A stretch of 64,000 nt of DNA from Bacteroidetes bacterium SCGC AAA795-G10 (GCA_003130815.1 QFDA01000001.1:510131-574130), one strand, 5' to 3'; shown: positions 13,201 through 24,640, counted from the stretch's first letter. A program made the numbers and translations. The notes: generated from the sequence alone by a model not told the origin.

Positions 13201-16200
13201 AATAGCTCTGTGGTCACCATCACAGCCACCTTCTCCGCTGCCATGTCACCAAATGCAACGATAAGTATTGGCAGTGTGATCAACAGTGTAGCGATGACAG
13301 CGGTCAGTAGCTCTACCTTTAGATATGTATGGGATGTAGATGCTGCAGGCAACTTAGCTGATGGAACGTACACAGCGACTGTCTCTGGTGTAGATACAAA
13401 CGGAAGAGCTTACGTAGGTACTGAGAGCACAACTTTTTCAATAGACTCGTCAGCTCCAACAGTTTCGTTAACAAGTTCGGATAATGATAATTTAGTTTCT
13501 CCGTCGCAGGTAGTAACTGTGACTGCTGCTTTCTCAGAGGCTATGGCCGCTACACCTACCGTTTCAATACCGGGTATTTTTTCAAATGCAGCCATGACAA
13601 AAATATCAGGTACAAATTCCTACACCTTTACTTGGAATACATCTTCAGGAACACTTTCTGATGGAACGTATTCCCTTACTGTGAGTGGAACAGATCTTGC
13701 GGGAAATTCCTATGTAGCCGGTTCACAAAATATTTCATTTACAGTTGATACAGCTTCTCCTACGCTGAGCATTTCGACAAATGATACTGATAATTTAATT
13801 AAGCCTGGAGACAATATTACTATTACAGCAACCTTTAATGAACCCATGCTTACTGCGCCAAAGTTAACCATAGGCTCAGCAGTAAATAATGCTAATTTAA
13901 CAGCAACCAATAGTACAACGTGGACATACTCCTGGAATACAAGTGGAGTATCAGCGGGAAGCTATACAGTAACATTTACAGGGCAAGATATCGTTGGTAA
14001 TAGTTACTCTGGAAATCAGAGCATAACAATTAACTTAGATAATACTTCTCCCTCGGTCACTATTACAGACAACGATACTGACGACATTCTTTCTTCTAGT
14101 TCAAATGTTGTTATTACTGCAACCTTTAGTGAGCCTATGGCAGGGATTCCAACGATAACCATAGGAGATGGTGTGACCAACGCCAATATGACTTCTACAA
14201 GTTCTTCGGTTTGGACCTACACCCTTGACATGAGTAATTGGTCTGGAACCGTGAGTAGTGCAACTGTAAGTATCACAGGAATAGATTTAGCAGGCAACAG
14301 TCTTGCAGGTAAAGGAATTGTAACTGACAATTTAGTTTTAAACATAAATGCAGACACACCAAATGTTCTCTCGGGGGCAACATTAAATGACGCTTCTTCA
14401 CAGAACAATAATTTTACTAATTACGGAGCAGCTCTTGTGACAAGCAACTCAGGAAACTACTTTGATTTTTCAGCAGGAGACTATTTCCGATCAGTAGCTA
14501 ATGCAAAACTCAACGGCATGTCTGCAAGATTCCCAATTACTGTGACTACTAGAATCAAAACTACTTCATCTAATAATCAGCATTTACTTACCCTTGGAAG
14601 AGCAGGTACTTTTGATGGAGAATCTATTTTCAGATTAAACTCAGGCTATGCTAGTCAGTGGTCATATAAAGGAGGTTTGGGTTACTCTCATACCAACTCT
14701 GCCGCCAACAGAAGTACTGTTCAAGTAAATGATGGACAGTGGCATGAAATTACTTGGGTTAACACAGGGTCCAATGAATCTTCAGGTATAAAAATTTACA
14801 TTGATGGTGTTTTAAATAAAACTGTAACTGGTGTAACTCGTAGTAATACTTACAATAATGTTTGGAGCTATATTGGTAAAGACGGCAGAGATAATAATGA
14901 TTTTTTCGTTGGTCAGATATCTAAAATATTAGTCTATAACACAGGGCTCACTGATGCCCAGGTTAATCAGAATTACTCTGGTGGGGATAATTTAACCTTC
15001 ACAATCGACCTTACCGGTCCCAAGGTAACCTCGATTACTACAGCTACCCCTGATGGTATTTATACGGATGATGATGTAAACCCATCGAACTCAGATACAA
15101 TAAGCTTTACAGTAAACTTTGATGAGCCGGTTACAATAACGGGCAGTCCAAGAATTCCTCTTAATAATATTACAGATGCTAATGGCAATCCTGTTTATGC
15201 TACTTACGTGTCCGGCTCAGGAACCGCTAGTGCTACTTTTGTCTACACGGTAAAAGAAGGGGATCTTTCTAATGGTGTTCAGATCGCGTCTTCTGGTAGT
15301 ATCGATCTAAATGGAGGCAGTGTAGAGGACCTTTATGGCAATACGGGGGATGCTAGTTTTTCAACCAATAGCGTCTCACTTTCTACAGGTATCGAGCTTA
15401 AAGCAACAGACCCAGGCCTTAGTGTAACCTTGAGTTCTAATAATGGTGGTTCTTCTGCCAGTGCTAAGGAGGGTGATGTGATTACTGTAACGGTGGTCTC
15501 AGACCAGCCTTGGGCCCTTAACGCATCCACTATATCGATGACTGTAACAGGACTGGCCTCTCAGCCTAACTTGAACTTTACTCAGACTAGCACCAGCCCT
15601 TATACCTATACAGCGAACTTTACCCTTACCGCTTCTAATACCTACAGTGATGGGGACATTAACTTTGCTATCTCAGCCTCTGATACAATATCATCGACTA
15701 AGGTAACTACAGCCAATAGTGTCACTGCAAACCAAAGTGTGCTTACCTCAGACTTTAAATTAGACAATACCGCTCCAACTATAACCAGCACAGCCTCACT
15801 GACCATTATAGAAGGTACGACTTCTGCAGGCCCTGTTGAGGCAGATGAGACGGCTACCTTTGCCATTACAGGAGGTGCTGATCAGACAAATGTTACTATC
15901 GATCCACAGACCGGTATACTTACTATCGATCCTGCACCGATCCTTGGAGGCAATACGGATGATGATGAGGATGGGATCTATGAGGTAATTGTTACTGCCA
16001 CCGATAGTGTGGGTTACACTGTTACAGAGACTATACAAATAGAGGTAGTAGAGCAAAGCATAGAGCCCAGCCCAGAAGATATTGATGGGGACGGTATACC
16101 AAATGGTTTAGATACAGATAAAGACAACGATGGGGTGAACGATAATTTTGACAGCTTCCCGGAGGATCCTAACGAGCAGTATGACAGTGATGGTGATGGT

Positions 16201-19200
16201 ATTGGGAATAATGCGGACAGCGATGATGATAATGACGGCTTTACAGATAGTGATGAAGCCCTTGCAGGCACTAATCCCCTAGATCCTTTTAGCTTCCCTA
16301 CCGATAGGGATAACGACAAGCTTCCTGATAGCCTTGAGCCAGGACTTGGTACAGATCCTAGTAACCCTGATTCAGACAACGATGGGGTTATCGATGGAGA
16401 AGACGACTTCCCAACCGATCCAAATTATACTACCGACACGGATGGCGATGGGCTTCCTAATAAGACGGATCCTGATGATGATAATGACGGATTAAAAGAT
16501 GAGGAAGATCCCTTCCCTCTGGATCCAAACAATCAGACCGATACAGATGGTGACGGGCTTAATGACAGTATTGATCCGGATGATGATAATGACGGCTTTA
16601 CCGATAACCAAGAGATTGTCGCCGGCACAGATCCTTTAGATCCAGACAGTGTACCTGAGGATACGGACAAAGACGGTCTTACCGATAGTGAAGAAGGTCT
16701 TTTAGGAACAGACTCTAAAAATCCAGATACTGACGGAGACGGTATTAGTGACCGCGATGACTCTTTCCCACTAGATCCAAACCGAGGTCTTGACTCTGAC
16801 GGAGACGGTGTTGTAGACACTATAGATCTTGACGATGACAATGATGGGGTAAGGGATAAAGACGATGCCTTCCCACTGGATCCTAATGAGACTTCTGATT
16901 ACGACGGTGACGGTGTTGGTGATCGCGCAGATCCAGATGATGATAATGACGGTTATGACGATGTTGTAGAGATTGAGGACGGCACAGATCCTAAAGATGC
17001 CCTTGACTATCCTCGTGATCCTGATCAGGACGGCCTTACAACAAACCAAGAGATAGAACTAGGAACAGACCCTGCTAATCCAGATACCGATGGGGATGGC
17101 ATCAGTGACCTTAACGATCCTGAGCCGCTCACCCCTGGAGGAACTACCGACACAGACAGGGACGGTATTATTGACAGCCTTGACCCGGACGATGACAACG
17201 ACGGTTATAACGACCTATTGGAACTAGAGCTAGGTACAGATCCTAAAGATCCTGAGAGTACCCCTGCGGATAGAGATAAGGATTACCTGCCTGATGCTAA
17301 AGAAAAAGAAGCAGGAACAGATATCGATGATCCCGATACTGATGGGGACGGTATTATAGACGGAAGGGATGACTTCCCACTAGATCCTAATGCTTCTCAA
17401 GATACCGACAAAGACGGCATCCCAGATGATAAAGATGATGACGATGATAATGACGGGGTAGAAGACGATAAGGACGACTTCCCTAAAGATCCAAGGGAGA
17501 GTATAGATACTGATGGAGACGGTATTGGTGATAACGGAGACCGTGATGATGATGACGACGGGTACTCTGACTACACAGAGACCCTAGCAGGTTCTGACCC
17601 TAAAGACCCTGAAAGTAAACCTGTTGATACCGACAACGACCTGCTCTCTGATGTGCAAGAAAATATTATAGGAACCGATCCTAACGATCCTGATACTGAC
17701 GATGACGGTCTACCGGATGGCTCTGACCCATCACCACTAGATCCTGATAATAAGACATCGACTGATGACTTTGATGGAGACGGCATCCCTGACGATGTTG
17801 ATCCGGATGATGATAACGACGGGGTACCAGATAGTAGAGACCGCTTCCCAAGAGATCCTGATGAGAGTCGCGACTCCGATGGGGATGGTATTGGGGATAA
17901 TAAAGATCCTGACAGAGATGGTGATGGGGTAGATAATATTGAAGACCTGTTCCCTGACGATCCTAGAGAGTCTTCTGATAGTGATGGCGATGGTATTGGA
18001 GACAACGCTGACCTGGATGATGATAATGACGGTTATCCTGATAACATAGAGATAGTAGAAGGCAGTGATCCGCTTGATCCAACCAGTATTCCTGAGGATG
18101 CTGACAAGGACGGGCTCTCTGATGCTGAAGAAGCCTTAAGAGGTACAGATCCTAATAATTACGATACCGATGGGGATGGGGTGAACGATAGAATCGATGC
18201 CTTCCCATTAGATCCTGATCACAATAGTGACCAAGATGGAGACGGTATCCCTGATCTACTGGATCCGGATGACGACAACGACGGGGTGCCTGATAGAACA
18301 GACATCTTCCCTTACGATCCAACAGAGAGTGAGGATACAGACTCTGATGGTATAGGAAACAATGCCGACAAGGATGATGATAATGACGGTTATCCTGATG
18401 TAATTGAAATTAAAGCTGGAACAGATCCTAAAGACAAAGAAGACTTCCCAGAAGATGTAGATGGCGACGGACTCTCTGATTTAGAAGAACAGATTATAGG
18501 TACTGATCCTAGAGACCCTGACACTGACGGCGATGGGGTTAACGACCTAGAGGATCCCTTCCCACTAGATCCTAAGTTCACTAAAGACAGCGATCAAGAC
18601 GGTATCCCTGATCTTATCGATCCAGATGATGATAATGATGGTGCCCCTGATGGTGAAGATGCCTTCCCGCTAGATCCTAAAGAGCAGTTCGATACTGACG
18701 GGGACGGTATAGGAGACAACAAAGACAAGGATGATGACAACGACGGCTATAGTGATGTGGATGAGCTGTTGCAAGATACTGATCCTAAAGATCCTGAGAG
18801 CAATCCACTGGATACTGACCAAGATGGTGTCTCAGACTTTTTAGAAGAGCTTACAGGAACAGATCCTGAAAACCCTGATACTGACGGAGACGGAGTAATT
18901 GACGGAGAAGACGACTTCCCACTGGATCCTAAATACAGCAGTGATAATGATGGAGACGGGATCCCAGACGAAGTAGATGTCTATGGTGATAACGACTCTG
19001 ACGACCTGGGAGATGTGCCTGATATTGATGATGACAACGATGGGATTACCGATGTGGCAGAGAATGTATTTATAACCTATTACCAGAACTATAAAATCTC
19101 TATCGGTGGATCGGCAGGTAAAGCCACTCCGATTACCTTTGTTAAAGAGGAGCCTAAGACAGATCGTAATGTAGGTAAGTGGAAGGTGCGTAAAAAAGTA

Positions 19201-20718
19201 GTTGGCGGAGCGGATGCTGACAAAGTGAAAATCGTAGGGGGAGAACCTGCAGCAAAAGGATCGCAGAAGTACTACTCGCCTTATGCTAAAGGGAAGAAAA
19301 ATCTAGGAGAAGGGTATCTGGCCTTTGTTAATGTACCTGATCCTAATAATCCTGATGATGCAAACAAGGATGGTGTTTACGAGGTAGAGATCGCCTATGT
19401 TAATACAACTGCTGGGGATCCTAACGTACCTATTCCTAAGTCTGAGCAGCGTATAGAAATCAATCCTAAAAGCGAGGAGATCTTTGAGCTGGATACCAAT
19501 ATCACTCCTGTGCAACAGGTCTCACCAGATCTGATTAGCTCTGATACGGATGCCGATGGAATTATCAACTCCCGGGACCCAGATGATGATGGAGATCACA
19601 TCTATAGCGAGTTCGAAGGCTCGGTAATTGAAGGTATAAAGGAAATAATTAGTAGTGCTTCGATAAATTCGTTAGACACAGACGGGGACGGTTTTGAGGA
19701 CTTTTTAGACCCTGACGATGATAATGACGGCGTCTTCAGTCTGTATGAAGGTACGGATCCTAACGGTGACTTCAATCCTAATGATGCTATTGACAGTGAC
19801 AGGGACGGTACGCCAGATTACCTGGATGCTGATGATGACGGAGACGGCATTGCCTCTATTGATGAGTCGCCTGACTTAGATCAAGACGGTATCCCAACCG
19901 ATGCCATGGACTTTGACGGGGACCGTACGCCAGATTATTTAGATACCGATGATGAGAACGATGGGGTGCCTTCTAAGTATGAGGTCCTACAAACAGGAAG
20001 AAGCGCAAGAGCAGTCGTGCTAGATACCGATAGGGATGGTACTGCAGACCATCATGATTTAGATGACGACAACGATGGGGTGCCTTCAATCTTCGAGATC
20101 ACAGAGCCTGGAGAAAACTTTGCCTTAGATACCGACGGGGATGGTATCTTAGATCATGTTGATCCTGATGACGACCAGGACGGACTGCTTACTATAGAGG
20201 AAGACCTTAATGGTAACGGTGACCCTCGGGATGATGACACAGACTTTGATGGTAAGGCCAACTATTTAGAGTCGCTGTACTTAGATGCAGATGGTGACGG
20301 AGTGGTGGATCAGTTAGATAGTGTTGACAGTGATCCTTATAATGATCAGGATGGGGACGGCTTCCCTAACTTAGATGAGACCCTAGCAGGTACAGATCCA
20401 CTTTTAGCAAGTAGCTTCCCAGAAGGTTTTGATAATGCGAGCTTAAGAGAGTCTATTGAGATTGTCAACTTCTTCTCTCCAAATGGAGACGGTAGGAATG
20501 ATACTTGGCAGGTAAGAGAAATTGATCGATATTTAAACAATCAAGTATGGATTTATTCTAGAACAGGAACAGAGTTGTTTACTGCTAAACCATATAATAA
20601 TGATTGGAATGGAACGTTAAATGGGGTAGAACTGCCTGCAGGAAGTTACTACTATCGCATAGATTTAGACGGCAACGGTAGTGTTGATTTTGAAGGATGG
20701 TTCTATCTTACAAGATAA
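4243..20718 (+). CDS. Giant modular T9SS-secreted surface protein (adhesin-like), 5,491 residues
   Basis: Signal peptide about residues 1-37 ([16 protein letters not shown]). Four blocks of BspA/DUF285 26-residue repeats ([16 protein letters not shown] type) lie at about 83-180, 318-710, 818-1176 and 2628-2970. They are separated by bacterial Ig-like domains (SDxDN..[11 protein letters not shown]..TPTISI). Two seven-bladed FG-GAP-like propellers ([22 protein letters not shown]) lie at about 1236-1646 and 2070-2476. A cupredoxin-like module is at about 1745-1863, Ig domains at 2971-3363, and a LamG-like domain at 3365-3581. More Ig/cadherin-like domains run to about 3936. Thrombospondin type 3 repeats (DxDxDG) occupy about 3945-4940 and 5100-5387, around a roughly 160-residue module I do not recognise. 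The C-terminus (about 5405-5491, [15 protein letters not shown]) is the CHU_C domain, a type B T9SS sorting signal. A PorP/SprF gene starts 2 nt after the stop. Domain families are recognised by motif; an adhesive role is inferred. Confidence 0.93.
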   Translation: MFLVTKLFRSGLKSVRFNYKSLLTILLFIFSYSFYGQNFQLASNNKTITCDGASFGQTGVVGGKTYTKVNRSTLQTMISNGSDVTCVCTSGITNMQGLFQNNQTFNQDISSWDTSNVSNMQGLFQNARAFNQDIGYWDVSSMNDQNGVNQLFDNATNLNQDLSYWCFPNNYNIYQNRQNIWGNNNPIKNNSSLRPRFSGRSPACRTAKVAPPPSGSNSPATLTITSNDSDNIITTGQVTLTATFSQNMAASPTISITGVVTNVAMTQGSSAAVWTYYWQVPSNISSGTTLNVTATATDTNSLPYSGNASLTLTISPRFYLASNGVTVKCSGCSAGDTGMVSGTLYTAVVNGSGTNGIQTYVNAGNYNLVTTLVTNMSRLFVSNTSFNSNIGSWDTSNVTDMSEMFSGATSFNQNIGAWDTSSVTNMSDTFRDATSFNQNINSWDTSNVTNMLRMFMNASAFNGNIGSWDTSSVTNMDAMFNQASAFNQDIGSWDVSSVTDMSSMFAYTTAFNQDINSWNTSSVTRMQRMFRSASTFNQNIGSWDTSSVTTMFGMFEGATLFNQNIGAWDTSSVTEMEDMFRSARAFNNGGSNAINNWDTSKVTTMAEMFYQATVFNQDIGSWDTSNVTTIYGMFTGGPFAQFRTIFNQDIGSWDVSSVTNMTSVFYQNLAFNQDLSGWCVSNFSSEPSNFSRVFGGNWHSQSSKHPQWGTCPTSNSPATLTITSNDSDNVITSGQVTLTATFSINMNASPKISISGVVTNVSMTQGASAAVWTYYWQVPSNISSGTTLNVTATATDTNNLPYSGNASLTLTISPTFYLASNGVTVKCSGCSAGDTGMVSGVLYTAHDNTSLANKNRTDTDWDRVVTTLVTDMRDLFKNQNSFNQNISSWDTSNVTNMIDMFNQANAFNQDISYWDTSSVTNMLQMFRYASDFDQDIGSWDTSNVFNMSGMFINASSFNNGGSNSINNWNTSKVENLGSMFYNADAFNQNIGSWNTSSVKNMGFLFKDNRSFNQDISSWNTSSVTTMIEMFNGATAFNQDIGSWNTSNVTIMYYMFKNATNFNKNIGSWDTSSVIDMSQMFYNADAFNQDIGNWDTSSVRTITAMFMYNDGFNQDIGNWDTSSLTSMSFMFYGATGFNQDLSGWCVPDIGSEPSSFNTGANATWRNTASKQPEWGVCNSNVSVTLTDTDADNLLASSDTVTITATFTEAMTATPTISITGVVTNILMNKTSGASNTQLGADIDGKAAGDLFGYSVSLSSDGSRVAIGGDLDAVNLFTATPSGSKSTGYVRVYDYNGSAWAQVGGDINAETTYDYFGASVSLSSDGSKLAIGAPGYDGNSNYSVIGNVRIFQYQVISGTATWTQLGPSIVGEANADTSGWYVSLSSDGSRVAISGHNNNGNGNNSGHVRVFQYQVISGTATWTQLGPDIDGEAADDNFGNALTLSSDGSIVAIGAGGNDGNGNNSGHVRIFQYQVISGTATWTQLGQDIDGEAADDRSGQHSLSSDGLRVAIAAPLNDGNGSNSGHVRIYDYDGSAWVQVGADIDGEAANEFFGTNVSLSSDGSRVVVGSMGGDGNGSDSGHLRIYDFNGSAWVQVGVDIDGEAAGDNSGSSVSLSSDGSIVAIGARNNDGANGADSGHVRVYSISSGESYQYTWDIDSGSTPPSGTYYATVSGTTVATGGAYSGTESITFILDTSSPTVTLTSTDINNVVNASQVVTITAGFSKAMTPTPTISITGIVTNVIMGLVDYSVSSPVVFSVSVANSGGNKYFIDSQRQLSLILVPGQTYRFDQSDSSNAGHPIRFSTTSDGTHNSGSAYTTNVTAVGTPGQSGAYTLITIPSNGPSKLYYYCANHSSMGGDVTKGIGYFYRWDTSSGTLTTGNYTATVSGTDLIGNPYVAGTQSITFSVDTTSPTLTITTPPGPKVSNSSLVVTLTYDEAVTGLTTNTAQFSEAINIASLQLLSASSDGRTYTVRITPQAEGLVKLTHAPGSPPVKDLAGNSIASTVSCSFTYDTTGPTVTLSDTDDDNLLAASDTVTITALFNEAMTSTPTISISGTSISNQVMSLITAASATGSFTQLGADIDGEAAGDQSGWSVSISSDGTRVAIGAPNNDSTNNSNNHNSGHVRIYDYNGTAWVQVGADIDGVESRDFSGYSVSLSADGTRVAIGAYGHNKNGAQNAGHVRIYQYTPSGSSSWTLYGDIEGHGANDGSGFSVSLSADGKRLAIGAYLNDGLSNGSRTDSGHVRIFDNTSGSSWVQVGSDIDGDSAGDRSGSAVSLSSDGSRVAIGAEQNGGRGYVSIYELQSGTWTKLGNNINGEGANDKNGCSVSLNSDGSIVAMGAPRNAGGGDSRGHVRIFRWSGSAWVQLGADIDGEANNDFSGGGNNGQSVSLSSDGLRVAIGATHNDGANGADSGHVRIYDYVGSSWVKVGIDIDGEAAGDYSGRSVSLTPDGSTIAIGAVSNEGRFGGGSRGHTRVYSLPVDSYQYAWDVDSGGAPSDGTYRATVAGADKAGNAYSGTDSITFTIDSTPPTVILTDTDADNIISTTLSPTNTVTITASFSKSMAATPTIYITGVVTNVAMTRISGTNSYTYNWNTSTPTLAAGAYSVTVSGTDAIGNAYAGTDSITFTISPTFYLDANGVTVKCRGCSAGDQGVVNGVIYTALDQTMFAAKAASDNNWGQMVTTLVTDMSDKFKDATSFNQNISSWDTSNVTTMYGMFDNARSFNQNIGSWNTSSVSDTRVMFRNARVFNQNIGSWNTSSVTNMFRMFSTASAFNNGGSNTINNWNTSSVTNMSYMFGSATVFNQNIGGWDTSSVTSMQDMFNNAWAFNQNIGSWNTSSVTSMIRMFRDARAFNNGGSNSINNWDTSSVSATTYMFGDAEVFNQDIGNWDTSNVTAMNNMFHGATAFNQDIGNWNTSNVTNMISILSAASAFNQDLSGWCVPNIGSEPTSFNFNANATWRNDANKQPQWGTCPAPQVTLTDSDADNYVLNSSVVTITATFSAAMSPNATISIGSVINSVAMTAVSSSTFRYVWDVDAAGNLADGTYTATVSGVDTNGRAYVGTESTTFSIDSSAPTVSLTSSDNDNLVSPSQVVTVTAAFSEAMAATPTVSIPGIFSNAAMTKISGTNSYTFTWNTSSGTLSDGTYSLTVSGTDLAGNSYVAGSQNISFTVDTASPTLSISTNDTDNLIKPGDNITITATFNEPMLTAPKLTIGSAVNNANLTATNSTTWTYSWNTSGVSAGSYTVTFTGQDIVGNSYSGNQSITINLDNTSPSVTITDNDTDDILSSSSNVVITATFSEPMAGIPTITIGDGVTNANMTSTSSSVWTYTLDMSNWSGTVSSATVSITGIDLAGNSLAGKGIVTDNLVLNINADTPNVLSGATLNDASSQNNNFTNYGAALVTSNSGNYFDFSAGDYFRSVANAKLNGMSARFPITVTTRIKTTSSNNQHLLTLGRAGTFDGESIFRLNSGYASQWSYKGGLGYSHTNSAANRSTVQVNDGQWHEITWVNTGSNESSGIKIYIDGVLNKTVTGVTRSNTYNNVWSYIGKDGRDNNDFFVGQISKILVYNTGLTDAQVNQNYSGGDNLTFTIDLTGPKVTSITTATPDGIYTDDDVNPSNSDTISFTVNFDEPVTITGSPRIPLNNITDANGNPVYATYVSGSGTASATFVYTVKEGDLSNGVQIASSGSIDLNGGSVEDLYGNTGDASFSTNSVSLSTGIELKATDPGLSVTLSSNNGGSSASAKEGDVITVTVVSDQPWALNASTISMTVTGLASQPNLNFTQTSTSPYTYTANFTLTASNTYSDGDINFAISASDTISSTKVTTANSVTANQSVLTSDFKLDNTAPTITSTASLTIIEGTTSAGPVEADETATFAITGGADQTNVTIDPQTGILTIDPAPILGGNTDDDEDGIYEVIVTATDSVGYTVTETIQIEVVEQSIEPSPEDIDGDGIPNGLDTDKDNDGVNDNFDSFPEDPNEQYDSDGDGIGNNADSDDDNDGFTDSDEALAGTNPLDPFSFPTDRDNDKLPDSLEPGLGTDPSNPDSDNDGVIDGEDDFPTDPNYTTDTDGDGLPNKTDPDDDNDGLKDEEDPFPLDPNNQTDTDGDGLNDSIDPDDDNDGFTDNQEIVAGTDPLDPDSVPEDTDKDGLTDSEEGLLGTDSKNPDTDGDGISDRDDSFPLDPNRGLDSDGDGVVDTIDLDDDNDGVRDKDDAFPLDPNETSDYDGDGVGDRADPDDDNDGYDDVVEIEDGTDPKDALDYPRDPDQDGLTTNQEIELGTDPANPDTDGDGISDLNDPEPLTPGGTTDTDRDGIIDSLDPDDDNDGYNDLLELELGTDPKDPESTPADRDKDYLPDAKEKEAGTDIDDPDTDGDGIIDGRDDFPLDPNASQDTDKDGIPDDKDDDDDNDGVEDDKDDFPKDPRESIDTDGDGIGDNGDRDDDDDGYSDYTETLAGSDPKDPESKPVDTDNDLLSDVQENIIGTDPNDPDTDDDGLPDGSDPSPLDPDNKTSTDDFDGDGIPDDVDPDDDNDGVPDSRDRFPRDPDESRDSDGDGIGDNKDPDRDGDGVDNIEDLFPDDPRESSDSDGDGIGDNADLDDDNDGYPDNIEIVEGSDPLDPTSIPEDADKDGLSDAEEALRGTDPNNYDTDGDGVNDRIDAFPLDPDHNSDQDGDGIPDLLDPDDDNDGVPDRTDIFPYDPTESEDTDSDGIGNNADKDDDNDGYPDVIEIKAGTDPKDKEDFPEDVDGDGLSDLEEQIIGTDPRDPDTDGDGVNDLEDPFPLDPKFTKDSDQDGIPDLIDPDDDNDGAPDGEDAFPLDPKEQFDTDGDGIGDNKDKDDDNDGYSDVDELLQDTDPKDPESNPLDTDQDGVSDFLEELTGTDPENPDTDGDGVIDGEDDFPLDPKYSSDNDGDGIPDEVDVYGDNDSDDLGDVPDIDDDNDGITDVAENVFITYYQNYKISIGGSAGKATPITFVKEEPKTDRNVGKWKVRKKVVGGADADKVKIVGGEPAAKGSQKYYSPYAKGKKNLGEGYLAFVNVPDPNNPDDANKDGVYEVEIAYVNTTAGDPNVPIPKSEQRIEINPKSEEIFELDTNITPVQQVSPDLISSDTDADGIINSRDPDDDGDHIYSEFEGSVIEGIKEIISSASINSLDTDGDGFEDFLDPDDDNDGVFSLYEGTDPNGDFNPNDAIDSDRDGTPDYLDADDDGDGIASIDESPDLDQDGIPTDAMDFDGDRTPDYLDTDDENDGVPSKYEVLQTGRSARAVVLDTDRDGTADHHDLDDDNDGVPSIFEITEPGENFALDTDGDGILDHVDPDDDQDGLLTIEEDLNGNGDPRDDDTDFDGKANYLESLYLDADGDGVVDQLDSVDSDPYNDQDGDGFPNLDETLAGTDPLLASSFPEGFDNASLRESIEIVNFFSPNGDGRNDTWQVREIDRYLNNQVWIYSRTGTELFTAKPYNNDWNGTLNGVELPAGSYYYRIDLDGNGSVDFEGWFYLTR

Positions 20719-20720
20719 TT

Positions 20721-21635
20721 ATGATAAGAAAAATTACTTTACTCTTCTTACTTATACTCCCCTTGATTGGCTTTAGCCAGCAGGAATCTTATTACTCTTT
20801 GTATAGATATAACATGAATGTAATCAACCCGGCTTTTGCTGGAGCAGATGCTGCCAACATGCTTTCTTTTACCTCAAGAAGCCAGTGGGCTTCTGTACAA
20901 GATGCCCCCAGAACACTCGCCTTTGCCTACTCTTCAGCTAGAGAAAATAATGTAGGCCTGGGACTGTCTGTTGTCTCTGACAAAGTCTTTGTCGAACAAC
21001 AAACCTTTGCCTATGTGGACTTCTCTTACAAACTACAGATGAGTGGGGAGTCAATCCTTTTTCTAGGGCTTAAAGCAGGAGGAAACTTTTATAGTTCTGA
21101 TCCTACAGAGCTCACTACTTACTCCCCCGTGGGAGATCCTAGTAAGGTGAGTCTTAGTAAATTTAATCCCAATGTGGGAGCAGGTGCTTATTTTAAAGCA
21201 ACTAATTATTGGATTTCTTTTTCTATACCAAGGCTTTTTAATGTCAACAGAGAAAATGACAACCTAGCCATTACTGCCAAAGATCGTGTACATACCTATC
21301 TAGGAGCTGGAGTCGATTTACCCGTCTCTAGTGGACTCTATCTAAAGCCTTCGCTGATGCTTAGAAAAGTAAAAGGTCTGCCAACAACCGCTGATATTAC
21401 AGCAATGGTAAGCTGGCAAAATCAATTTGATGTCGGACTCTCTGTTAGAACCAACAGCTCTATGGCACTTATGACAGTAGTTGCTCTGGGCATGTTTGAT
21501 ATCGGTTACGCCTATGAAACTCCAACAGATAACGGACTCTCACAACTAAACTTAAGAACACACGAACTGGTCTTTAGAATTAAACTAGGGCAAGGAGATC
21601 AATCCTCTAAAGAAGGACCTGAAAGCCCAGAATAA
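20721..21635 (+). CDS. PorP/SprF family type IX secretion outer-membrane protein
   Basis: About 304 residues from the ATG at 20721. The ORF-track start at 20697 lies inside the preceding gene, and the 20721 start gives a clean signal peptide, MIRKITLLFLLILPLIGFSQQ. The sequence has the family pattern: SYYSLYRYNMNVINPAFAGAD after the signal, NVGLGLSVVSDK, then repeated amphipathic strands consistent with a 14-strand outer-membrane barrel. PorP/SprF proteins bind CHU_C-tailed substrates after passage through the T9SS and retain them at the cell surface. Each commonly sits right after its client gene, as here, with a 2-nt gap to the giant protein. Dedicated pairing with that protein is therefore likely. 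Confidence 0.93.
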   Translation: MIRKITLLFLLILPLIGFSQQESYYSLYRYNMNVINPAFAGADAANMLSFTSRSQWASVQDAPRTLAFAYSSARENNVGLGLSVVSDKVFVEQQTFAYVDFSYKLQMSGESILFLGLKAGGNFYSSDPTELTTYSPVGDPSKVSLSKFNPNVGAGAYFKATNYWISFSIPRLFNVNRENDNLAITAKDRVHTYLGAGVDLPVSSGLYLKPSLMLRKVKGLPTTADITAMVSWQNQFDVGLSVRTNSSMALMTVVALGMFDIGYAYETPTDNGLSQLNLRTHELVFRIKLGQGDQSSKEGPESPE

Positions 21636-21708
21636 AAGTATTGATTCTTTTATTTTATCAATTTCAGATAATCTTTTAATTAAACATTAAATTCTTATAT
21701 TTAACTAT

Positions 21709-22053
21709 ATGGAAAATATAGCAATTGCTGCACAACTAATAATCGCTGTTTCGATAGTTATAGTGTGGGTCTTTCGTTTTGATAATATAGTGGTAGAGTT
21801 TAAACAATATGGCTTGTCCGATTTAGTAAGGAGCATGGTAGGGGCATCCAAGATTTCTCTGGCTACTCTACTAGTGGTTGGAATATTTTATCAAAAAGTA
21901 GTATTTCTCTCTGCTTTACTTATGGCCTTTTTAATGGTCTGCGCCCAAATAGCGCATATCAGCGTTAAAAATCCTTTTATAAAATATGTCCCGTCTTTTT
22001 GCCTTTTAGTCTTGTCGCTTTTTGTCGCTGCAGTTGATAAGGGTTTGCTGTAG
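21709..22053 (+). CDS. DoxX-like small membrane protein
   Basis: 114 residues with about four hydrophobic segments: IAIAAQLIIAVSIVIVWVF, ISLATLLVVGIFY, VVFLSALLMAFLMVCAQI and YVPSFCLLVLSLFVAAV. The pattern VVEFKQYGLSDLVRSMVGASKISLA resembles the DoxX/DoxX-like family (loop with YGLP-type sequence after TM1). It is followed 3 nt later by a second protein of the same general type. Function in this family is poorly defined (quinone or redox-linked in DoxX itself). The family assignment is moderate; no specific role can be given. Confidence 0.65.
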   Translation: MENIAIAAQLIIAVSIVIVWVFRFDNIVVEFKQYGLSDLVRSMVGASKISLATLLVVGIFYQKVVFLSALLMAFLMVCAQIAHISVKNPFIKYVPSFCLLVLSLFVAAVDKGLL

Positions 22054-22056
22054 TTC

Positions 22057-22395
22057 ATGACATTTTTACAAATTCTAATCCTGATTTCAGGGATTTCTTT
22101 TGTCTATTACGGCATATCATCTTTTTTTTCAAAAAAAATGAAAGTAGAATACAACAGGTGGGGCTATCCTGAACAGCGTCTTATAATTGGCTCACTTCAG
22201 CTTCTTGGGGGATTGGGCCTTTTTTTAGGTTTTGTTTTTGAACCTTTAATTCCATTATCTTCTGCCTCGCTAATGTTACTTATGTTAGCTGCTATAGGAG
22301 TACGAATTAAAATTGAAGATCAGCCTTTAAGAATGATCCCTGCTCTTTTTTATGCAATATTAAACTTTTTGATATTGGTAAATAGTGCATTCTAA
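22057..22395 (+). CDS. DoxX-like small membrane protein (second of tandem pair)
   Basis: 112 residues, four predicted membrane segments. It has a short charged loop after TM1 (FFSKKMKVEYNRWGYPEQRLIIGSLQLLGGLGLFLGF) of the type seen in DoxX-like proteins (RWGYP, GxxQLLGGLGL). It starts 3 nt after the stop of the preceding DoxX-like gene, so the two are probably co-translated and may form a pair in the inner membrane. It converges on the AhpD-like gene with a 14-nt gap. Function is not known. Confidence 0.68.
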   Translation: MTFLQILILISGISFVYYGISSFFSKKMKVEYNRWGYPEQRLIIGSLQLLGGLGLFLGFVFEPLIPLSSASLMLLMLAAIGVRIKIEDQPLRMIPALFYAILNFLILVNSAF

Positions 22396-22409
22396 TTAAC
22401 AATATTTTT

Positions 22410-23009
22410 CTAGTAGGAATGCTTACCTACTTCCCATCCCCTTGCTTTAAGAAATTTTTCTGCTGATTTTACTGCTGGATTTTCAAGTTCTGTGCCCATA
22501 CTGTCATTCCAGCGATTTAAATAGCCAAATAAAGCTACCACTCCCAAAATTTCAACAATTTCTCCATCGCTGAAGAATTTTTTTGCTCTAGTCTTTATTT
22601 CTTCTGAAACTCCATTTGGTACTTGAGAGGCTGCGATAGCTAAGTCAAACATTGCTCTATCGGACTCTGAAAATGACTCATGTGATTTATACTCCCAAAT
22701 ATTTTCGAGTCGTTCTTTTGAAGAACCATACCTTTCAGCTGCTCTTATTGCATGAGCTTCACAGTATCGGCATCCTGTTGTCATACTTGACAAATAAGCA
22801 ATCTCTCTTTTCATTGAACTTGTAACAGAGCCCTTGTTTTCCATTACTGCCTGGTTCATTTCTAAAAATGCTTTGGCAATTCTTGGTCGGTACATCATTG
22901 TAAAAAGGCTGTTGGGAGTAAACCCTAATGTTTCATCGTAAAAAGCGGCCATTTCTTTGGCTTGATTTGTACTATTTCTATCCAAAGGAGATACTAAAGG
23001 TTTTTTCAT
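22410..23009 (-). CDS. Carboxymuconolactone decarboxylase / AhpD-like peroxidase-related protein
   Basis: 199 residues. MTTGCRYCEAHAIRAAERYG contains the CxxC and nearby His of the AhpD-like fold, and residues further on (YLNRWNDSMG) fit the longer peroxidase-related CMD proteins. AhpD-type proteins use the CxxC pair as a thiol-disulfide centre against peroxides; other CMD members are lactone decarboxylases. The gene starts 8 nt after the stop of the MFS transporter on the same strand, so the two form an operon. The family is certain; peroxide-reducing activity is inferred from the CxxC. Confidence 0.87.
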   Translation of the reverse strand: MKKPLVSPLDRNSTNQAKEMAAFYDETLGFTPNSLFTMMYRPRIAKAFLEMNQAVMENKGSVTSSMKREIAYLSSMTTGCRYCEAHAIRAAERYGSSKERLENIWEYKSHESFSESDRAMFDLAIAASQVPNGVSEEIKTRAKKFFSDGEIVEILGVVALFGYLNRWNDSMGTELENPAVKSAEKFLKARGWEVGKHSY

Positions 23010-23017
23010 ATTAAATT

Positions 23018-24322
23018 TTATTGGTTGCTAAATTTTGTTCTTAAGACAATACTATTAAATTTCGAAGAGGCTATAAATCCGACAACTGAAAAGCCAGCTA
23101 AAAAAAGAAAAACTAACTGGTGGCCAAATAGCCCCGGATTATTGTCTAGTAAAACGCCCATTAATGGTCCCATAAAAATATCTGGCGTGTAGCCTATAAC
23201 AGATATAATTCCTACAGCAGTTCCGGTGAATGCATAAGGGATATCTCCTTCTTTTACAGCAGAGAAATATAATGACCTTAGACCATAGGTTCCTATTCCA
23301 GTTATTATTACTGTAAAAATGAAAAACACGCTAAGAGGCGCTTTAATAAATCCTGATGCGAATAGCATTGATCCTAAAATTAACATAATAAACCCTCGTT
23401 TTAGCCATATTGAGCTTGTAGACTTATCTGCTATATAACCAATAAGTATACATACTACTGGGCGCAAATACATCTGGTATGATCCTACTTTTGCAGCATT
23501 GACCTCATCAAATAACATAATCTCAGAAGCATATAGTGATAAAATATCTGTCGCTTTATAACCACAGTAAGCTGATAAAACTATAATAATTAAAAGTCCA
23601 ACTGAGGGATAACGTGCTACTTTTAAAATATTTTTAAATGAACTCTCAATAATTAAGTTTTGAGATTTTTCTTTATTCTCCATCTCACTCATAAAAATAA
23701 ATGATAATACCCCCACTAGCATTACCATTAAAGATGTAAATAAAATTACCCAACGGAAGGCTTCTTTCTTTTGACTAAAAGAAGCTAGGTTTATATCAAC
23801 TGGTATTAATTTTGCAAAAATTAAAATACCAATAGCCCCTATAGTCGCAGCAATAATGCCTCTCCCCCCTTCTAAAAATCCAAAAGCTTTACCTTGGCTT
23901 TGTTCACCTCCCCAATTTCTTGTTGCTTTTATCATTGCTGCCCAAAAAAGAAATGTGGTTGAAAATCCCCAAAAACCATACAAAATCTGAAGTAAATAAA
24001 AAGAAGGAAAAGTTGACATTAAAAATCCACCTATAGAGGTCATTACAAGGGCAGTGCCCATCAAAATTTTAGGCTGAAATCGATCTGCTAAAGTGCCTCC
24101 GTATAGGTACGAAATTAGCGCTACAACCCCATAAGTAGAATATAATGTTCCTAGCTGAAGGTTATCTAATTGGAAAACATCTAAAAATGTTGGTCTGAAA
24201 ATTCGAGCAAGTACAAAAGGTAGAATAAAAACTCCTTCTCCCGCTGTGACAAGAAGCAGAATCCTGAAGAATGAATTTATTCTGTATCTATTTTTATTGA
24301 TAAAGCTGGATTTATATTTTAT
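23018..24322 (-). CDS. Major facilitator superfamily transporter, no canonical start codon
   Basis: The ORF track begins at 24064, but the frame stays open upstream to a stop at 24323-24325. It encodes what is clearly the missing N-terminus: RILLLVTAGEGVFILPFVLARIFRPTF, then GTLYSTYGVVALISYLYGGTLADRFQPK, an MFS TM1-TM2 with the loop 2-3 GGxLADRF motif. The complete product is about 434 residues with 12 membrane segments. Within this N-terminal extension there is no ATG, GTG or TTG in frame. The first codon after the stop is ATA (24320-24322), so translation may use a rare start, or the start codon has mutated. The coordinates given are the open frame. The substrate is unknown, and it is co-transcribed with the AhpD-like gene. 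Confidence 0.8.
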   Translation of the reverse strand: MKYKSSFINKNRYRINSFFRILLLVTAGEGVFILPFVLARIFRPTFLDVFQLDNLQLGTLYSTYGVVALISYLYGGTLADRFQPKILMGTALVMTSIGGFLMSTFPSFYLLQILYGFWGFSTTFLFWAAMIKATRNWGGEQSQGKAFGFLEGGRGIIAATIGAIGILIFAKLIPVDINLASFSQKKEAFRWVILFTSLMVMLVGVLSFIFMSEMENKEKSQNLIIESSFKNILKVARYPSVGLLIIIVLSAYCGYKATDILSLYASEIMLFDEVNAAKVGSYQMYLRPVVCILIGYIADKSTSSIWLKRGFIMLILGSMLFASGFIKAPLSVFFIFTVIITGIGTYGLRSLYFSAVKEGDIPYAFTGTAVGIISVIGYTPDIFMGPLMGVLLDNNPGLFGHQLVFLFLAGFSVVGFIASSKFNSIVLRTKFSNQ

Positions 24323-24341
24323 TTATACCCGTTGAATGTAA

Positions 24342-24352
24342 CAATATACAAA
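24342..24352 (-). promoter_or_regulatory. Shared TTTGTATATTG motif upstream of the MFS gene
   Basis: Minus-strand TTTGTATATTG. The identical 11-mer occurs before two other minus-strand genes in this window (31423-31433 and 33150-33160). TATATTG resembles the -7 element TAnnTTTG with one base missing, so this may be a promoter or an operator common to the three genes. Confidence 0.4.
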
Positions 24353-24409
24353 TAAGCAAAAATACTTTGGTAAAGTTCTCTTAATGTAAAAGAAGCTCCG
24401 TGTAAAACT

Positions 24410-24640
24410 TTACTCAACGCAATAGGTGTCACCTACTTCATATAGATTGTAAACTTCCTCTGTTACAGAGCCAGACAAAGGTTGACTATTTCCGTCTTCA
24501 TCTAGTCCTAAAGCTGTAAATAGTCCCCAATAAAAATAAAACTTCCCATTACTCTGTTCTTTAAGGGTTATTTCAACGCAGCCTGTTTCTTTTGTGCACC
24601 CCATAGTAAAAAATAAAATGTATAATACTGCTTTTCTCAA
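24410..24640 (-). CDS. Small putative lipoprotein
   Basis: 76 residues. The N-terminus MRKAVLYILFFTMGCTKETGC has a short hydrophobic stretch ending in a Cys that fits a lipobox (FTMGC), suggesting export and lipid attachment. The mature part (about 60 residues) contains two further Cys residues, including one near the C-terminus (DTYCVE), which could form a disulfide. I recognise no family. It is single and divergent from the 24787 gene, with about 145 nt between them. Confidence 0.55.
   Translation of the reverse strand: MRKAVLYILFFTMGCTKETGCVEITLKEQSNGKFYFYWGLFTALGLDEDGNSQPLSGSVTEEVYNLYEVGDTYCVE

Noticed and set aside
16075-19060. Antisense Ser/Pro-rich ORFs (for example 16014-16379, 17571-18005)
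   Set aside because: They are the reverse reading of Asp codons in the thrombospondin type 3 block.
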